This document shows, one piece after another, positions 9,919 to 19,494 of a stretch of DNA of 64,000 bases (position 1 is its first letter; each line of letters opens with the position of its first letter). The notes below the pieces were generated by a model, which made no database searches, had not been told where the DNA came from, and saw only the letters and a program-made list of their open reading frames with translations. This DNA comes from Isochrysis galbana (taxonomy: Eukaryota > Haptophyta > Isochrysidales > Isochrysidaceae). The translations under genes were made by a program, and so were the position numbers. The stretch is from positions 11,090,612-11,154,611 of the forward strand of contig CM030931.1 in the NCBI GenBank assembly GCA_018136815.1. Reading direction: 5' to 3'.

Positions 9919-10524
9919 CCCAACTTGTTGACACACTTGTTTTCTTCACCCCACTCTTGTGGGCCACAAGTACCTACAGCGCAGTGCCCTGCCTTGGGCC
10001 CTCTTTCAACACTAGACTCCCTCTCCCACTCCCCCTCCCTTCACACCACAACCAACCCAAACAGCACGAATCCCCTCCCCGTTGAGGTTGAGGTGCGCAA
10101 GCGTGGCGCAAGAAAGCGTCTCGCACAGTTGTCGGGGTCATTCACTCTGAGCGATCTATGGGCAGAGAAGCAAAAGAGGCGCGCAGAGACGGAATACGAA
10201 GAGAAAGAGGCGAGGGAGCGCAAGAAGATGCGACAGAATAAGGCGGCCGACGAGCAGCAGCGAACAAAGTCGCGGCTTATCGCCTTCCGGGCATGCGAAA
10301 CGATGTGTGCATGTGGTACTGATCCGTGCCCATGGATAGGCTTTCAGTGTTGTGATAACTGTGGGAATGTGAAGAAGGGGGTTTGCAAGAGAAGGAAGGG
10401 AGTGTGTGCAATTGCGCAGGTCGGCCTCAACTCAAGTGCCTCAAGATCCGGTGGGGGGGATCATGAGTGTGGTGTTGGTTTGTGTGCATGTAGTAGCGAT
10501 CTCGAAGCCACGTCCTATGCGTGA
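9538..10524 (+). CDS. Chimeric ORF: LINE ORF1 N-terminus plus basic Cys-rich C-terminus
   Basis: The frame has 328 codons and no introns. Residues 1-118 are the N-terminus of LINE ORF1, shared with the copy at 23.2 kb. Residues from about 180 are unrelated to any LINE copy in the window: a strongly basic/acidic helix (SDLWAEKQKRRAETEYEEKE...) and then a Cys cluster, CETMCACGTDPCPWIGFQCC, followed by CGNVKKGVCKRRKGVC. The Cys spacing suggests zinc binding, and the basic helix suggests nucleic-acid binding. It may be a host or transposase-derived gene that acquired a LINE promoter and start codon, or simply read-through of an insertion. The function is unknown. Confidence 0.45.
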   Translation: MERAATAPEPQATLATAPHLGRPMPPEAARQKALSEPIQPIQTTPAQARGVASTGTEQVATMALRSMQGVFETPSNSGKPSHPKSTSCGRAALLPSPWWKPLPSVHPSWEGTSQPSIFPGEHPMPLFPNLLTHLFSSPHSCGPQVPTAQCPALGPLSTLDSLSHSPSLHTTTNPNSTNPLPVEVEVRKRGARKRLAQLSGSFTLSDLWAEKQKRRAETEYEEKEARERKKMRQNKAADEQQRTKSRLIAFRACETMCACGTDPCPWIGFQCCDNCGNVKKGVCKRRKGVCAIAQVGLNSSASRSGGGDHECGVGLCACSSDLEATSYA

Positions 10525-10763
10525 GGTTCTTGGCTTTTCGCGCCTCAGTGCGCAAAAGGTCAAGGTGAGTCACTATCCTCACTTCTTGAAACAATAAACA
10601 CATGTCGGCCCAGGGAATTACATGAGGAAACTTTCATCCAGTGGGGCCCACCTCTACATGTCAAAGCTTGAGTTTTTATTTGACTTCATAGAAAAGTGTC
10701 TTGTCCAAGAAGCGGCAGCCTCTACACACACACGCCCTCAAAGGCATAGAGCTCAAACCTCGC
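10525..10763. other. Intergenic between convergent genes
   Basis: This short spacer between the chimeric ORF and the convergent metallophosphoesterase gene has no visible feature beyond low-complexity sequence. Confidence 0.35.
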
Positions 10764-12098
10764 TCATTCTGCATCTTGCCAAGCACGATCGCTCTTCGCG
10801 CTCTTCACCCAGAGCAATTCCTCTTCGGTGACAAGCCCATTAGGCAATGCCCAGGTACCTGTTACTCGGACGACTTCCCAGCGTTCACCGCCCCCATTGG
10901 AGCGTTGGCTCGCAGGATCATGACCTGAGCTGCAAGTGTGGGCTGATTCTAGCTCAACAATTGTAAAATGGCGTTCGGTGATCCACCCCCCGTCGCATGA
11001 GCCCTCCTGAAGAGTTTGGCCAACTTCACGTTGTCCTGTCTCGGTAGAACTGCTCATTGCATCAGCGCCAAGTCCCTTCGACTCCAATCCCACGGAGGTC
11101 AAATGCGGTCTCCATCTGGGCACCATGGCGGCATTCACGTAGAGCTCACCGTATTTTCCATCAAACACGCATGCTCGCTCACCGCCACATCGCAACCTGC
11201 GGTGCATATGCCCATAGAGAACAAGCGGCAGGTGGCGCTGTCTGGGAGGCCCAGCCACAGCAGCCACAGCCTCTTCAAGATCTCTGTCTCCCCAATCGCC
11301 TCCGGGTGCTTTGCCCCAATCCTTACCACAAGGCGATTCTGGTGACTCTCCCAGTCCCGAGGGCCCATTGTGGGCTAAGAATATGAGTGAGTTGGTTGGG
11401 GGCGCTTCTTCCGATGCGCGCACAACCCGAGCTGCGGCCTCCTCAAAGCTTCCGACATTATAGTGATGCTCATAGAATGGCCGCGGGTGAAATGTCGGCC
11501 CACCAGCACTGAATGGACGGCCCCCGATAACACTCAACCCGAGAGCTTCGAAGTCCCGTCGACTAAAGCTCACATCACTAGCAGAGAGTAGGTTTAATTG
11601 TTTGCGTAGCCGATCGTAAAGTGGCGAGGCTGCCGTTCCCGCAGCTGTGCTTTGCGTGCTTTCTTGTGATCCTTCGACGTTGAGAGTCCAAGAAGAGTGC
11701 TTCCGACGTATTGCCTTGGCGTCACAATCTGCTTTCACTTCTCTTGACCACGCCTTGAGAACATTCCAAGCGTCATGATTGCCGAGCACGCTCACGACTG
11801 GGAAACGACCGTCCGAACTTGTGGCGATTGAGGCAACAATATCCACTGCTTCGTTACCAAAGTCGCCTACAAAACACGCTAAATTCGGCGATATCGCTCG
11901 AAGTGCAGACACATCGTGCTCATTCCACTGGCCATGGACATCCCCGACAATGCAAAGCTTCAACCGCTTCTGTGGCGAAACGCTCGTCAGAGCGGCGGTC
12001 ATCGTGAGCCCTCTCGCACCTAGCACCAGTGCCACCGGGAGAAAATACGCTCGAGAAGAGTGCCTGACGAGCAAAAGAAAAGAAAGACGCGTGAACAT
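10764..12098 (-). CDS. Calcineurin-like metallophosphoesterase, probably plastid- or ER-targeted
   Basis: The product has 444 residues and a single exon. The metallophosphoesterase motifs are in order: GDVHGQW (52-58), FVGDFGNE (from about 75), LGNHDAW (about 104-110), LAHNGPSGLG and YGHMHRRL. These supply the two-metal site used to hydrolyse phosphomonoesters or diesters. The combination of GDVHGQW with HNGPSGLG recalls the calcineurin-like group found in cyanobacteria and plant plastids (recognised from memory). Residues 1-40 are hydrophobic and Ser/Arg-containing (MFTRLSFLLLVRHSSRAYF), consistent with a signal or bipartite transit peptide. The last 100 residues are Ser/Gly/Glu-rich and probably variable. 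The substrate is unknown. Confidence 0.8.
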   Translation of the reverse strand: MFTRLSFLLLVRHSSRAYFLPVALVLGARGLTMTAALTSVSPQKRLKLCIVGDVHGQWNEHDVSALRAISPNLACFVGDFGNEAVDIVASIATSSDGRFPVVSVLGNHDAWNVLKAWSREVKADCDAKAIRRKHSSWTLNVEGSQESTQSTAAGTAASPLYDRLRKQLNLLSASDVSFSRRDFEALGLSVIGGRPFSAGGPTFHPRPFYEHHYNVGSFEEAAARVVRASEEAPPTNSLIFLAHNGPSGLGESPESPCGKDWGKAPGGDWGDRDLEEAVAAVAGPPRQRHLPLVLYGHMHRRLRCGGERACVFDGKYGELYVNAAMVPRWRPHLTSVGLESKGLGADAMSSSTETGQREVGQTLQEGSCDGGWITERHFTIVELESAHTCSSGHDPASQRSNGGGERWEVVRVTGTWALPNGLVTEEELLWVKSAKSDRAWQDAE

Positions 12099-12953
12099 CT
12101 CTTGCTAGCTAAGGTAGAAGCTTTGCCGCACTAGACGCCAGAGTCTACTGAATCTGCATAGCCGTGATGCCGCTTACGCCAAGCCCAATCCGCACCACCG
12201 ATACCTTCCACCGCAGGACATGTGCCACTCAATCTCCCCCGCTCGCGTGCCCTTTCGTTCTTCCCCCCTCCCACCGCCTCCTCCCCTTCTCAGATCAAGT
12301 GTAGAGTGGCTCACGCAGCGTGGCGCAGTTGGGCGCCACCTTGCGGGAGACGTTGCGTCTCGACGTGACATCATGAAGGGAGCAGGGCTCTGACGCGCAT
12401 TGAGTGCCAAACGCGCAAGACTGTTGGCGCACGCCTCGCAGGTCTACAGATCCAGTCAGGGCGGGTTACAGAGGCAGAGGAGAGGGGCACACCGGATCCG
12501 CGCGCAAGGGCGCATCGCTGTTTGCTCTTTCACTGCTTCTTCACACTTTTACTCGTTAAGATTTTGAACTTTGAAATGTAGATAGGAATAGGAATATGTC
12601 GATATAAACGTAACCTCCAGCAGATGTCGTACCCCGCTCGCGCCAGCAGCCGCTCCGCAAAAATATCGGAGGGGGCAGCCCGTGCGCCTACCTAAAAAAA
12701 AAATGAAGAGATGAGATTTTTGTATTTGTTCGGGGAGAGCGGACCAGACACAAAAGGGGGTCATGAAGAATGGCTCTACTCCTATCTCTAGATTGATCGA
12801 GACGGCTGACTCGCGATCCTTCTCTTCATCACATCTAAAAATACCAGATCAGTGAGAGAGAACCAAAGAGAAGAGAAAGCTCGAGAGCGCCCGACGCGAG
12901 ACACGTCCATCCGACCGTGTCTGTCTCGTCTCACCTCGTCTACACAGAAAGAG
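12099..12953. other. Upstream region of HSP70 copy 1
   Basis: The region between the divergently placed metallophosphoesterase and HSP70 genes holds no convincing ORF. A GATATAAACG at about 12600 and purine-rich GAGAGAACC...AGAGAAGAG at 12853-12880 could be promoter elements. I could not recognise a clear heat-shock element. The sequence shared with the second HSP70 copy begins only at 12954, 23 bp before the ATG, so the two genes have different promoters. Confidence 0.4.
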
Positions 12954-15117
12954 CCACCACTCGTCCAGCCGCAGCCATGGGAGTGGACAAGAAGCGTGTG
13001 TCCGGCCCCGCCATCGGCATCGACCTTGGCACCACCTACTCCTGCGTCGGCGTCTGGCAGAACGACCGGGTCGAGATCATCGCCAACGACCAGGGCAACC
13101 GCACGACTCCCTCCTTCGTCGCGTTCACGGAGACCGAGCGGATGATCGGCGACGCGGCGAAGAACCAGGCGGCGATGAACCCGCGCAACACGGTCTTCGA
13201 CGCAAAGCGACTCATCGGCCGCCGCTTCTCCGACAAGAGCACGCAGGCCGACATGAAGCACTTCCCCTTTGCCGTTGTCCAAAAGGATGGTGACAAGCCG
13301 GCCATCCGTGTCGAATACAAGGGCGAGACCAAGGAGTTCCTGCCGGAAGAGATCTCGTCGATGGTGCTCACAAAGATGAAGGAGACCGCCGAGGCCTACC
13401 TTGGCCAGGAGGTCACGAACGCCGTCGTCACCGTGCCCGCCTACTTCAATGACGCGCAGCGAGCAGCCACCAAGGATGCGGGCACCATCGCCGGCCTCAA
13501 CGTGCTGCGCATCATCAATGAGCCGACGGCGGCGGCCATCGCGTACGGGCTCGACAAGCAGACGAGCGCCGAGCGCAACGTGCTCATCTTTGATCTCGGC
13601 GGAGGTACCTTCGACGTCTCGCTTCTCACGATCGAGGATGGCGTCTTCGAGGTGAAGGCCACCGCCGGCGACACGCACCTAGGTGGCGAAGACTTCGACA
13701 ACAGGATGGTCGACCACTTTGTGCAGGAGTTCAAGCGCAAGCACAAGAAGGATATTTCTGGCAACGCCCGAGCGATGCGGCGACTTCGTACCGCGTGCGA
13801 GCGTGCGAAGCGCTCGCTCTCTTCGTCTGCGCAGACGGCGATCGAGATTGACTCGTTGTTCGAGGGCGTGGACTTCTTTTCGTCAATCACGCGGGCGCGC
13901 TTCGAGGAGCTATGCATGGATCTCTTCCGGTCGACGATGACGCCGGTCGAATCAGTTCTGAAGGACGCCAAGATGAGCAAGAGCCAGGTCTCTGACGTGG
14001 TGCTCGTCGGCGGCTCGACGCGCATCCCGAAGATCCAGCAGCTCCTCACCGACTTCTTCAACGGCAAGGAACCGTCGCGGTCCATCAACCCGGACGAAGC
14101 TGTTGCGTACGGCGCGGCGGTGCAGGCGGCGATCCTGACGGACAACATCTCAGAGAAGACAGCTGGCATGGTGCTCCTCGACTGCACTCCCTTGTCCCTC
14201 GGTCTCGAGACGAGCGGCGAGGTCATGACCACCCTGGTGCCCAAGGGCACAACCATCCCAGCAAGCAAGAAGCAGATCTTCTCCACGTACGCCGATAACC
14301 AGCCGGCGGTCACGATCCAGGTGTATGAGGGCGAGCGCGCACGCACGAGAGACAACAACAAGCTGGGCGAGTTCACCCTCACGGGCATCCCGCCGATGCC
14401 GCGCGGCACGCCGCAGATTGAGGTGACGTTCGATATCGACGCCAACGGCATGCTACAAGTGTCAGCCGTCGAGAAGTCGACTGGCAAGGCCGAGAAGGTC
14501 ACCATCACAAATGACGCCTCTCGCCTGTCGAAGGAGGATGTGGAGAAGATGACTGCGGACGCCGAAAAGTACGCCAAGGAGGACGAGCAATTCAAGCAGA
14601 AAGTCGAGGCCAAGAACGCCCTCGAGAACTATTGCTACTCGATGAAGAATACCTTGAGCGAGGACACTGTCAAGAGCAAAGTGAACGAATCGCAGCTGTC
14701 TACGGCGATGAACGCGATCACCGAAGCTCTGGGATGGCTCGAGCGCAACCAATTGGCGGAGAAGGACGAGTTCGACGATCAGCGCAAGTCCGTCGAGAAA
14801 GCTTGTCAGCCTGTCGTTGCGTCACTCTCGTCGGCGGGCGGTGCAGCCGCAGCGACAGGCGGCGCGGGCGGCGCGCCCAACGTCGAGGAGGTCGATTAAG
14901 TGTAAGCGGTCTGCAAAAAGAGCATCTTAGGCTGAATGGTGCCTGCGCCCACAACATGCGCACGGCACTCTTCCAAGGCGGCTGCATGTCGCTCTCTAAT
15001 TGGATTGTGTATCCACATAGGCATCTTTTAGGGTTCTCGTACCGGACACTAGCTAGTCCAGGTCCGGTCCGGTTCGTAGCAAAAATTTCTTATCAAACTA
15101 GATGCTGCTAGCACGGC
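12954..15117 (+). repeat. Inverted-repeat arm 1 (HSP70 duplication)
   Basis: It runs from CCACCACTCG at 12954 to GCACGGC at 15117 and matches 18932-16744 in reverse orientation. The only indel I found is 25 bp missing here relative to arm 2, after GGTTCG at about 15076. The arm includes the whole HSP70 coding region and about 215 bp of 3' flank, but almost no 5' flank. Confidence 0.9.
12977..14899 (+). CDS. HSP70: Cytosolic HSP70 chaperone, copy 1
   Basis: The product is a complete 640-residue HSP70, starting [11 protein letters not shown] and ending [10 protein letters not shown]. Classic landmarks are [12 protein letters not shown] (phosphate loop 1), [39 protein letters not shown] and [13 protein letters not shown] in the ATPase domain. 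The substrate-binding domain follows ([13 protein letters not shown]), then a helical lid. The C-terminal EEVD binds TPR co-chaperones and marks the cytosolic/nuclear form. It refolds client proteins using ATP. The gene is intronless, as many HSP70 genes are. The protein is identical to copy 2 at 16987-18909, and the genes are convergent. The start at 12977 is preferred because the extra upstream codons are not HSP70-like. Confidence 0.97.
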   Translation: MGVDKKRVSGPAIGIDLGTTYSCVGVWQNDRVEIIANDQGNRTTPSFVAFTETERMIGDAAKNQAAMNPRNTVFDAKRLIGRRFSDKSTQADMKHFPFAVVQKDGDKPAIRVEYKGETKEFLPEEISSMVLTKMKETAEAYLGQEVTNAVVTVPAYFNDAQRAATKDAGTIAGLNVLRIINEPTAAAIAYGLDKQTSAERNVLIFDLGGGTFDVSLLTIEDGVFEVKATAGDTHLGGEDFDNRMVDHFVQEFKRKHKKDISGNARAMRRLRTACERAKRSLSSSAQTAIEIDSLFEGVDFFSSITRARFEELCMDLFRSTMTPVESVLKDAKMSKSQVSDVVLVGGSTRIPKIQQLLTDFFNGKEPSRSINPDEAVAYGAAVQAAILTDNISEKTAGMVLLDCTPLSLGLETSGEVMTTLVPKGTTIPASKKQIFSTYADNQPAVTIQVYEGERARTRDNNKLGEFTLTGIPPMPRGTPQIEVTFDIDANGMLQVSAVEKSTGKAEKVTITNDASRLSKEDVEKMTADAEKYAKEDEQFKQKVEAKNALENYCYSMKNTLSEDTVKSKVNESQLSTAMNAITEALGWLERNQLAEKDEFDDQRKSVEKACQPVVASLSSAGGAAAATGGAGGAPNVEEVD

Positions 15118-15268
15118 AGGGTGCTTGTGCTACTCGTTATTACCCGCCATAACCTACCGTATCCCCTTTCCCCTCCCCCAATTTCCTTCTCGCGGAATCC
15201 CGGTGGAGGAGAGGCCGCGCGCACTGCTTCGACGTAGGGGCATGAGTGAGAAGGGGGGGTAAGAGTGG
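15118..15268. other. Start of the HSP70 inverted-repeat spacer
   Basis: This is the unique sequence at the inner end of arm 1, before the ATG of the spacer ORF. It is rich in C/T and G runs, and no feature is recognised. Confidence 0.3.
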
Positions 15269-16434
15269 ATGATACCCCTTTTCGGACGCTGTCCTACCCT
15301 GCTAGTGGCTTGCGTCGGCAGAAGTCTTAGTCGATTTTTCGATGCTACGCCCCCCACAGCCCCACCGAGAGCTGGTTCGCCAGTGTCTGATTCGATTGTC
15401 GTGATCTCGGACGCAGGCCCCGTTGCCGATGCGTCTCGCCTGCTTCATCGGAAGGACTCGGAAACCAACGCATTGCAAGACGGGACCGAGGCGGAAGTGG
15501 ACTGCTTCACGCCGTGGGAGTGGCCCATAAAGGACCGCTCTACAACGCCAGGCCCTCCAAACACGGTGAAGAAACGCCGCAGCAAGTGGCAGGTCTTCGA
15601 CCGTGATGCAATTTCGGGGGTCCATCGGTGGCAGGATGTCACGCCTTCCATCGCCCAAGAAATCGCTGAGCAAGCGGCAGCGGCGGAGCCATCGGAGCCT
15701 TCCATCTTGTCTCGACTGGGCTCCCAAGGCATCCATGCACTATCTCCGAGCGCCTCCTTCACGGCTGGCGACGAGGGAGTGGCCGAACCGACCGATTCGT
15801 TCGTAGCCGAAAGGCCACTTGAAACCTGGGATGTTGGGCCCGACTCGGGAGAAGATGACACGCCCGAGATGCCAGAACACCGGAGCATGCAGGCCCTCAA
15901 AACCAAGCCCTCAGACGCCGCCGCAGGAGAGAGTACTCCACAGGCATTGTGTGGCGATGGGGCTGCCGCTAGGGGCCTCAGTGCGGCCGGTTTTTCTGAG
16001 TTGTCGAAGCTTCCGAAGACTGACTTGCAAAAGTCCCTGGAGAAGGAATGGTCACGCCAAATGGATCAACCTCGGCATCCGACGGACCGTCGAGGGCTAG
16101 GCTATGATGGCGTGCCTAACCCCTCTAGTTCAGCAAAGGCATCCCATTCGTGCCGCAGACGGTAGCCGCCGCTATCGAGCGAGTGCCCCACGTCGATGAA
16201 TCTTCTCTGTCCAGGCCAGCCTCCAATCCAACCACCCCGTCACCCGGAGCCGGAACCTCACTTCCGGTAGAATCTATCGCGGATACGCCGCCGCCGCTCT
16301 ACCCTCGTCACTGCCTCTATGTCCGCGATCTCGTGGTCTGCCGTGCCGACGGCGACCGCGCGGCTCAAGGGTTCGTTCTCCCAGACGTTGCCCTCACGGT
16401 GAACAGCACCCTGGCAACTCTTGTCAGGCCCTAA
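15269..16434 (+). CDS. Unrecognised Ser/Pro/Asp-rich protein, frame break near its end
   Basis: This gene lies in the 1.6-kb spacer of the HSP70 inverted repeat. The main frame (15269-16165, 298 codons) begins MIPLFGRCPT. It contains a basic/aromatic block KKRRSKWQVFDRD followed by GVHRWQDVTP, then acidic, Ser-rich sequence and GLGYDGVPNPSS. Near 16135 the protein-like sequence seems to pass into the neighbouring frame, which stays open to 16434 (VAAAIERVPHVDESS ... CLYVRDLVVCRADGDRAAQ). This may be a frameshift, an unrecognised intron or a pseudogene. I do not recognise a domain. The KKRRSKW and GLGYDG pieces loosely recall RNA-processing proteins, but this is only an impression. Confidence 0.45.
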
Positions 16435-16743
16435 CATTGACATTGATAGAAGCACCGCATCCGCCTAGAGTACATAAAACACTCTAATACTCTGGATGCG
16501 ACAAGATACCGCTTGCTTGGGACTCGTAGGGATTCGTAGACTTGAAAGGATAACTCGGAAGACTCGGGGATACTCAGGGGCTGCAGGTCCCCAACAGGCA
16601 ACAGGCGATACACAGCTCAAAACACACAAATCAACACTCTGCACTCAAACATAAACAGTAACAAGAGAGAAACTTTGGTTTAACGGACCCCCTCTCATGA
16701 GCGGGACCAGGAGTGCTCGTCAGAAAAAGAGGAGAGAGCTGAC
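16435..16743. other. End of the HSP70 inverted-repeat spacer
   Basis: This is AT-richer unique sequence between the spacer ORF and arm 2. No gene is seen. Confidence 0.35.
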
Positions 16744-18932
16744 GCCGTGCTAGCAGCATCTAGTTTGATAAGAAATTTTTGCTACGAACGACGAACGCAC
16801 GAACTAGAACGAACCGGACCGGACCTGGACTAGCTAGTGTCCGGTACGAGAACCCTAAAAGATGCCTATGTGGATACACAATCCAATTAGAGAGCGACAT
16901 GCAGCCGCCTTGGAAGAGTGCCGTGCGCATGTTGTGGGCGCAGGCACCATTCAGCCTAAGATGCTCTTTTTGCAGACCGCTTACACTTAATCGACCTCCT
17001 CGACGTTGGGCGCGCCGCCCGCGCCGCCTGTCGCTGCGGCTGCACCGCCCGCCGACGAGAGTGACGCAACGACAGGCTGACAAGCTTTCTCGACGGACTT
17101 GCGCTGATCGTCGAACTCGTCCTTCTCCGCCAATTGGTTGCGCTCGAGCCATCCCAGAGCTTCGGTGATCGCGTTCATCGCCGTAGACAGCTGCGATTCG
17201 TTCACTTTGCTCTTGACAGTGTCCTCGCTCAAGGTATTCTTCATCGAGTAGCAATAGTTCTCGAGGGCGTTCTTGGCCTCGACTTTCTGCTTGAATTGCT
17301 CGTCCTCCTTGGCGTACTTTTCGGCGTCCGCAGTCATCTTCTCCACATCCTCCTTCGACAGGCGAGAGGCGTCATTTGTGATGGTGACCTTCTCGGCCTT
17401 GCCAGTCGACTTCTCGACGGCTGACACTTGTAGCATGCCGTTGGCGTCGATATCGAACGTCACCTCAATCTGCGGCGTGCCGCGCGGCATCGGCGGGATG
17501 CCCGTGAGGGTGAACTCGCCCAGCTTGTTGTTGTCTCTCGTGCGTGCGCGCTCGCCCTCATACACCTGGATCGTGACCGCCGGCTGGTTATCGGCGTACG
17601 TGGAGAAGATCTGCTTCTTGCTTGCTGGGATGGTTGTGCCCTTGGGCACCAGGGTGGTCATGACCTCGCCGCTCGTCTCGAGACCGAGGGACAAGGGAGT
17701 GCAGTCGAGGAGCACCATGCCAGCTGTCTTCTCTGAGATGTTGTCCGTCAGGATCGCCGCCTGCACCGCCGCGCCGTACGCAACAGCTTCGTCCGGGTTG
17801 ATGGACCGCGACGGTTCCTTGCCGTTGAAGAAGTCGGTGAGGAGCTGCTGGATCTTCGGGATGCGCGTCGAGCCGCCGACGAGCACCACGTCAGAGACCT
17901 GGCTCTTGCTCATCTTGGCGTCCTTCAGAACTGATTCGACCGGCGTCATCGTCGACCGGAAGAGATCCATGCATAGCTCCTCGAAGCGCGCCCGCGTGAT
18001 TGACGAAAAGAAGTCCACGCCCTCGAACAACGAGTCAATCTCGATCGCCGTCTGCGCAGACGAAGAGAGCGAGCGCTTCGCACGCTCGCACGCGGTACGA
18101 AGTCGCCGCATCGCTCGGGCGTTGCCAGAAATATCCTTCTTGTGCTTGCGCTTGAACTCCTGCACAAAGTGGTCGACCATCCTGTTGTCGAAGTCTTCGC
18201 CACCTAGGTGCGTGTCGCCGGCGGTGGCCTTCACCTCGAAGACGCCATCCTCGATCGTGAGAAGCGAGACGTCGAAGGTACCTCCGCCGAGATCAAAGAT
18301 GAGCACGTTGCGCTCGGCGCTCGTCTGCTTGTCGAGCCCGTACGCGATGGCCGCCGCCGTCGGCTCATTGATGATGCGCAGCACGTTGAGGCCGGCGATG
18401 GTGCCCGCATCCTTGGTGGCTGCTCGCTGCGCGTCATTGAAGTAGGCGGGCACGGTGACGACGGCGTTCGTGACCTCCTGGCCAAGGTAGGCCTCGGCGG
18501 TCTCCTTCATCTTTGTGAGCACCATCGACGAGATCTCTTCCGGCAGGAACTCCTTGGTCTCGCCCTTGTATTCGACACGGATGGCCGGCTTGTCACCATC
18601 CTTTTGGACAACGGCAAAGGGGAAGTGCTTCATGTCGGCCTGCGTGCTCTTGTCGGAGAAGCGGCGGCCGATGAGTCGCTTTGCGTCGAAGACCGTGTTG
18701 CGCGGGTTCATCGCCGCCTGGTTCTTCGCCGCGTCGCCGATCATCCGCTCGGTCTCCGTGAACGCGACGAAGGAGGGAGTCGTGCGGTTGCCCTGGTCGT
18801 TGGCGATGATCTCGACCCGGTCGTTCTGCCAGACGCCGACGCAGGAGTAGGTGGTGCCAAGGTCGATGCCGATGGCGGGGCCGGACACACGCTTCTTGTC
18901 CACTCCCATGGCTGCGGCTGGACGAGTGGTGG
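16744..18932 (-). repeat. Inverted-repeat arm 2 (HSP70 duplication)
   Basis: This is the reverse complement of 12954-15117. The lengths, 2189 versus 2164 bp, differ by exactly the 25-bp segment at about 16790-16818, itself built of TTCG/CGTTCG-like repeats. No other length difference was found, so the two arms are close to identical. Confidence 0.9.
16987..18909 (-). CDS. HSP70: Cytosolic HSP70 chaperone, copy 2
   Basis: This encodes the same 640-residue protein as 12977-14899, residue for residue, on the opposite strand. All HSP70 landmarks and the EEVD tail are intact, so both copies should be functional. Its 5' flank is unrelated to that of copy 1 upstream of 18932, so expression may differ. 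On its coding strand, TTTTATTTAT at about 19057-19066 is a possible TATA-like box, and a CT/GA-rich region lies further upstream. Perfect protein identity implies a recent duplication or ongoing gene conversion across the spacer. Confidence 0.97.
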   Translation of the reverse strand: MGVDKKRVSGPAIGIDLGTTYSCVGVWQNDRVEIIANDQGNRTTPSFVAFTETERMIGDAAKNQAAMNPRNTVFDAKRLIGRRFSDKSTQADMKHFPFAVVQKDGDKPAIRVEYKGETKEFLPEEISSMVLTKMKETAEAYLGQEVTNAVVTVPAYFNDAQRAATKDAGTIAGLNVLRIINEPTAAAIAYGLDKQTSAERNVLIFDLGGGTFDVSLLTIEDGVFEVKATAGDTHLGGEDFDNRMVDHFVQEFKRKHKKDISGNARAMRRLRTACERAKRSLSSSAQTAIEIDSLFEGVDFFSSITRARFEELCMDLFRSTMTPVESVLKDAKMSKSQVSDVVLVGGSTRIPKIQQLLTDFFNGKEPSRSINPDEAVAYGAAVQAAILTDNISEKTAGMVLLDCTPLSLGLETSGEVMTTLVPKGTTIPASKKQIFSTYADNQPAVTIQVYEGERARTRDNNKLGEFTLTGIPPMPRGTPQIEVTFDIDANGMLQVSAVEKSTGKAEKVTITNDASRLSKEDVEKMTADAEKYAKEDEQFKQKVEAKNALENYCYSMKNTLSEDTVKSKVNESQLSTAMNAITEALGWLERNQLAEKDEFDDQRKSVEKACQPVVASLSSAGGAAAATGGAGGAPNVEEVD

Positions 18933-19159
18933 TAGGTGATTGACTGCGACGAGAGATGTGGAGAGGCGACCCCTGTCGGACGAATGGCTCGAGAGAGTTC
19001 GGTGAGAGAGAGATCCGTATTCGAGGCGTCTAGCGCCGGAAGGACAACCCGAACCATAAATAAAACGGAGAGGAGAGAGAGCTTTCGAGTCATCGCGGTG
19101 CGTCCCGACGCGTCTGGGTGTGTGTGTGTGTGGAGAAGAAATATCTAGTGTGGAGAGAA

Positions 19160-19328
19160 TATCTAATCTACGCGAAAGAAGTTTTAAGCCCCTCGCACTT
19201 ACAAGTGTCTCTTTCTTCTCTCCCAATATATTCCACTCCTCCTTCTTCCCTAGGAGTACTCTACAAAACTTCTCCTCTTCTCTTTCCCTCTTCCTCCTCG
19301 ATCTCTTATTATTGTCCCTCTTCTCTGG

Positions 19329-19426
<98 letters not shown>

Positions 19427-19470
19427 TTTCTCTCTTGTCATTTTCTCTTAGCCCCCCACCCCCCAAACAA
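19160..19470 (+). promoter_or_regulatory. CT-rich tract upstream of glycosyltransferase gene
   Basis: Coding-strand pyrimidine sequence ends in a nearly pure (CT)n array at about 19328-19422. It ends about 70 bp before the ATG at 19495. Other genes in the window have similar tracts at the same place, suggesting promoter or 5' UTR sequence. Confidence 0.45.
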
Positions 19471-19494
19471 CTTCCTATCTCGGATGGGGTTGGG

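Noticed and set aside
12788..13678. Antisense 296-codon frame at the HSP70 start
   Set aside because: Low-complexity Arg/Gly/Asp translation opposite a clearly real gene.
13441..14613. Long antisense open frame (390 codons) over HSP70, repeated over the second copy
   Set aside because: It is a shadow of the HSP70 reading frame caused by codon bias; the antisense protein has no motifs and mirrors the sense gene exactly.
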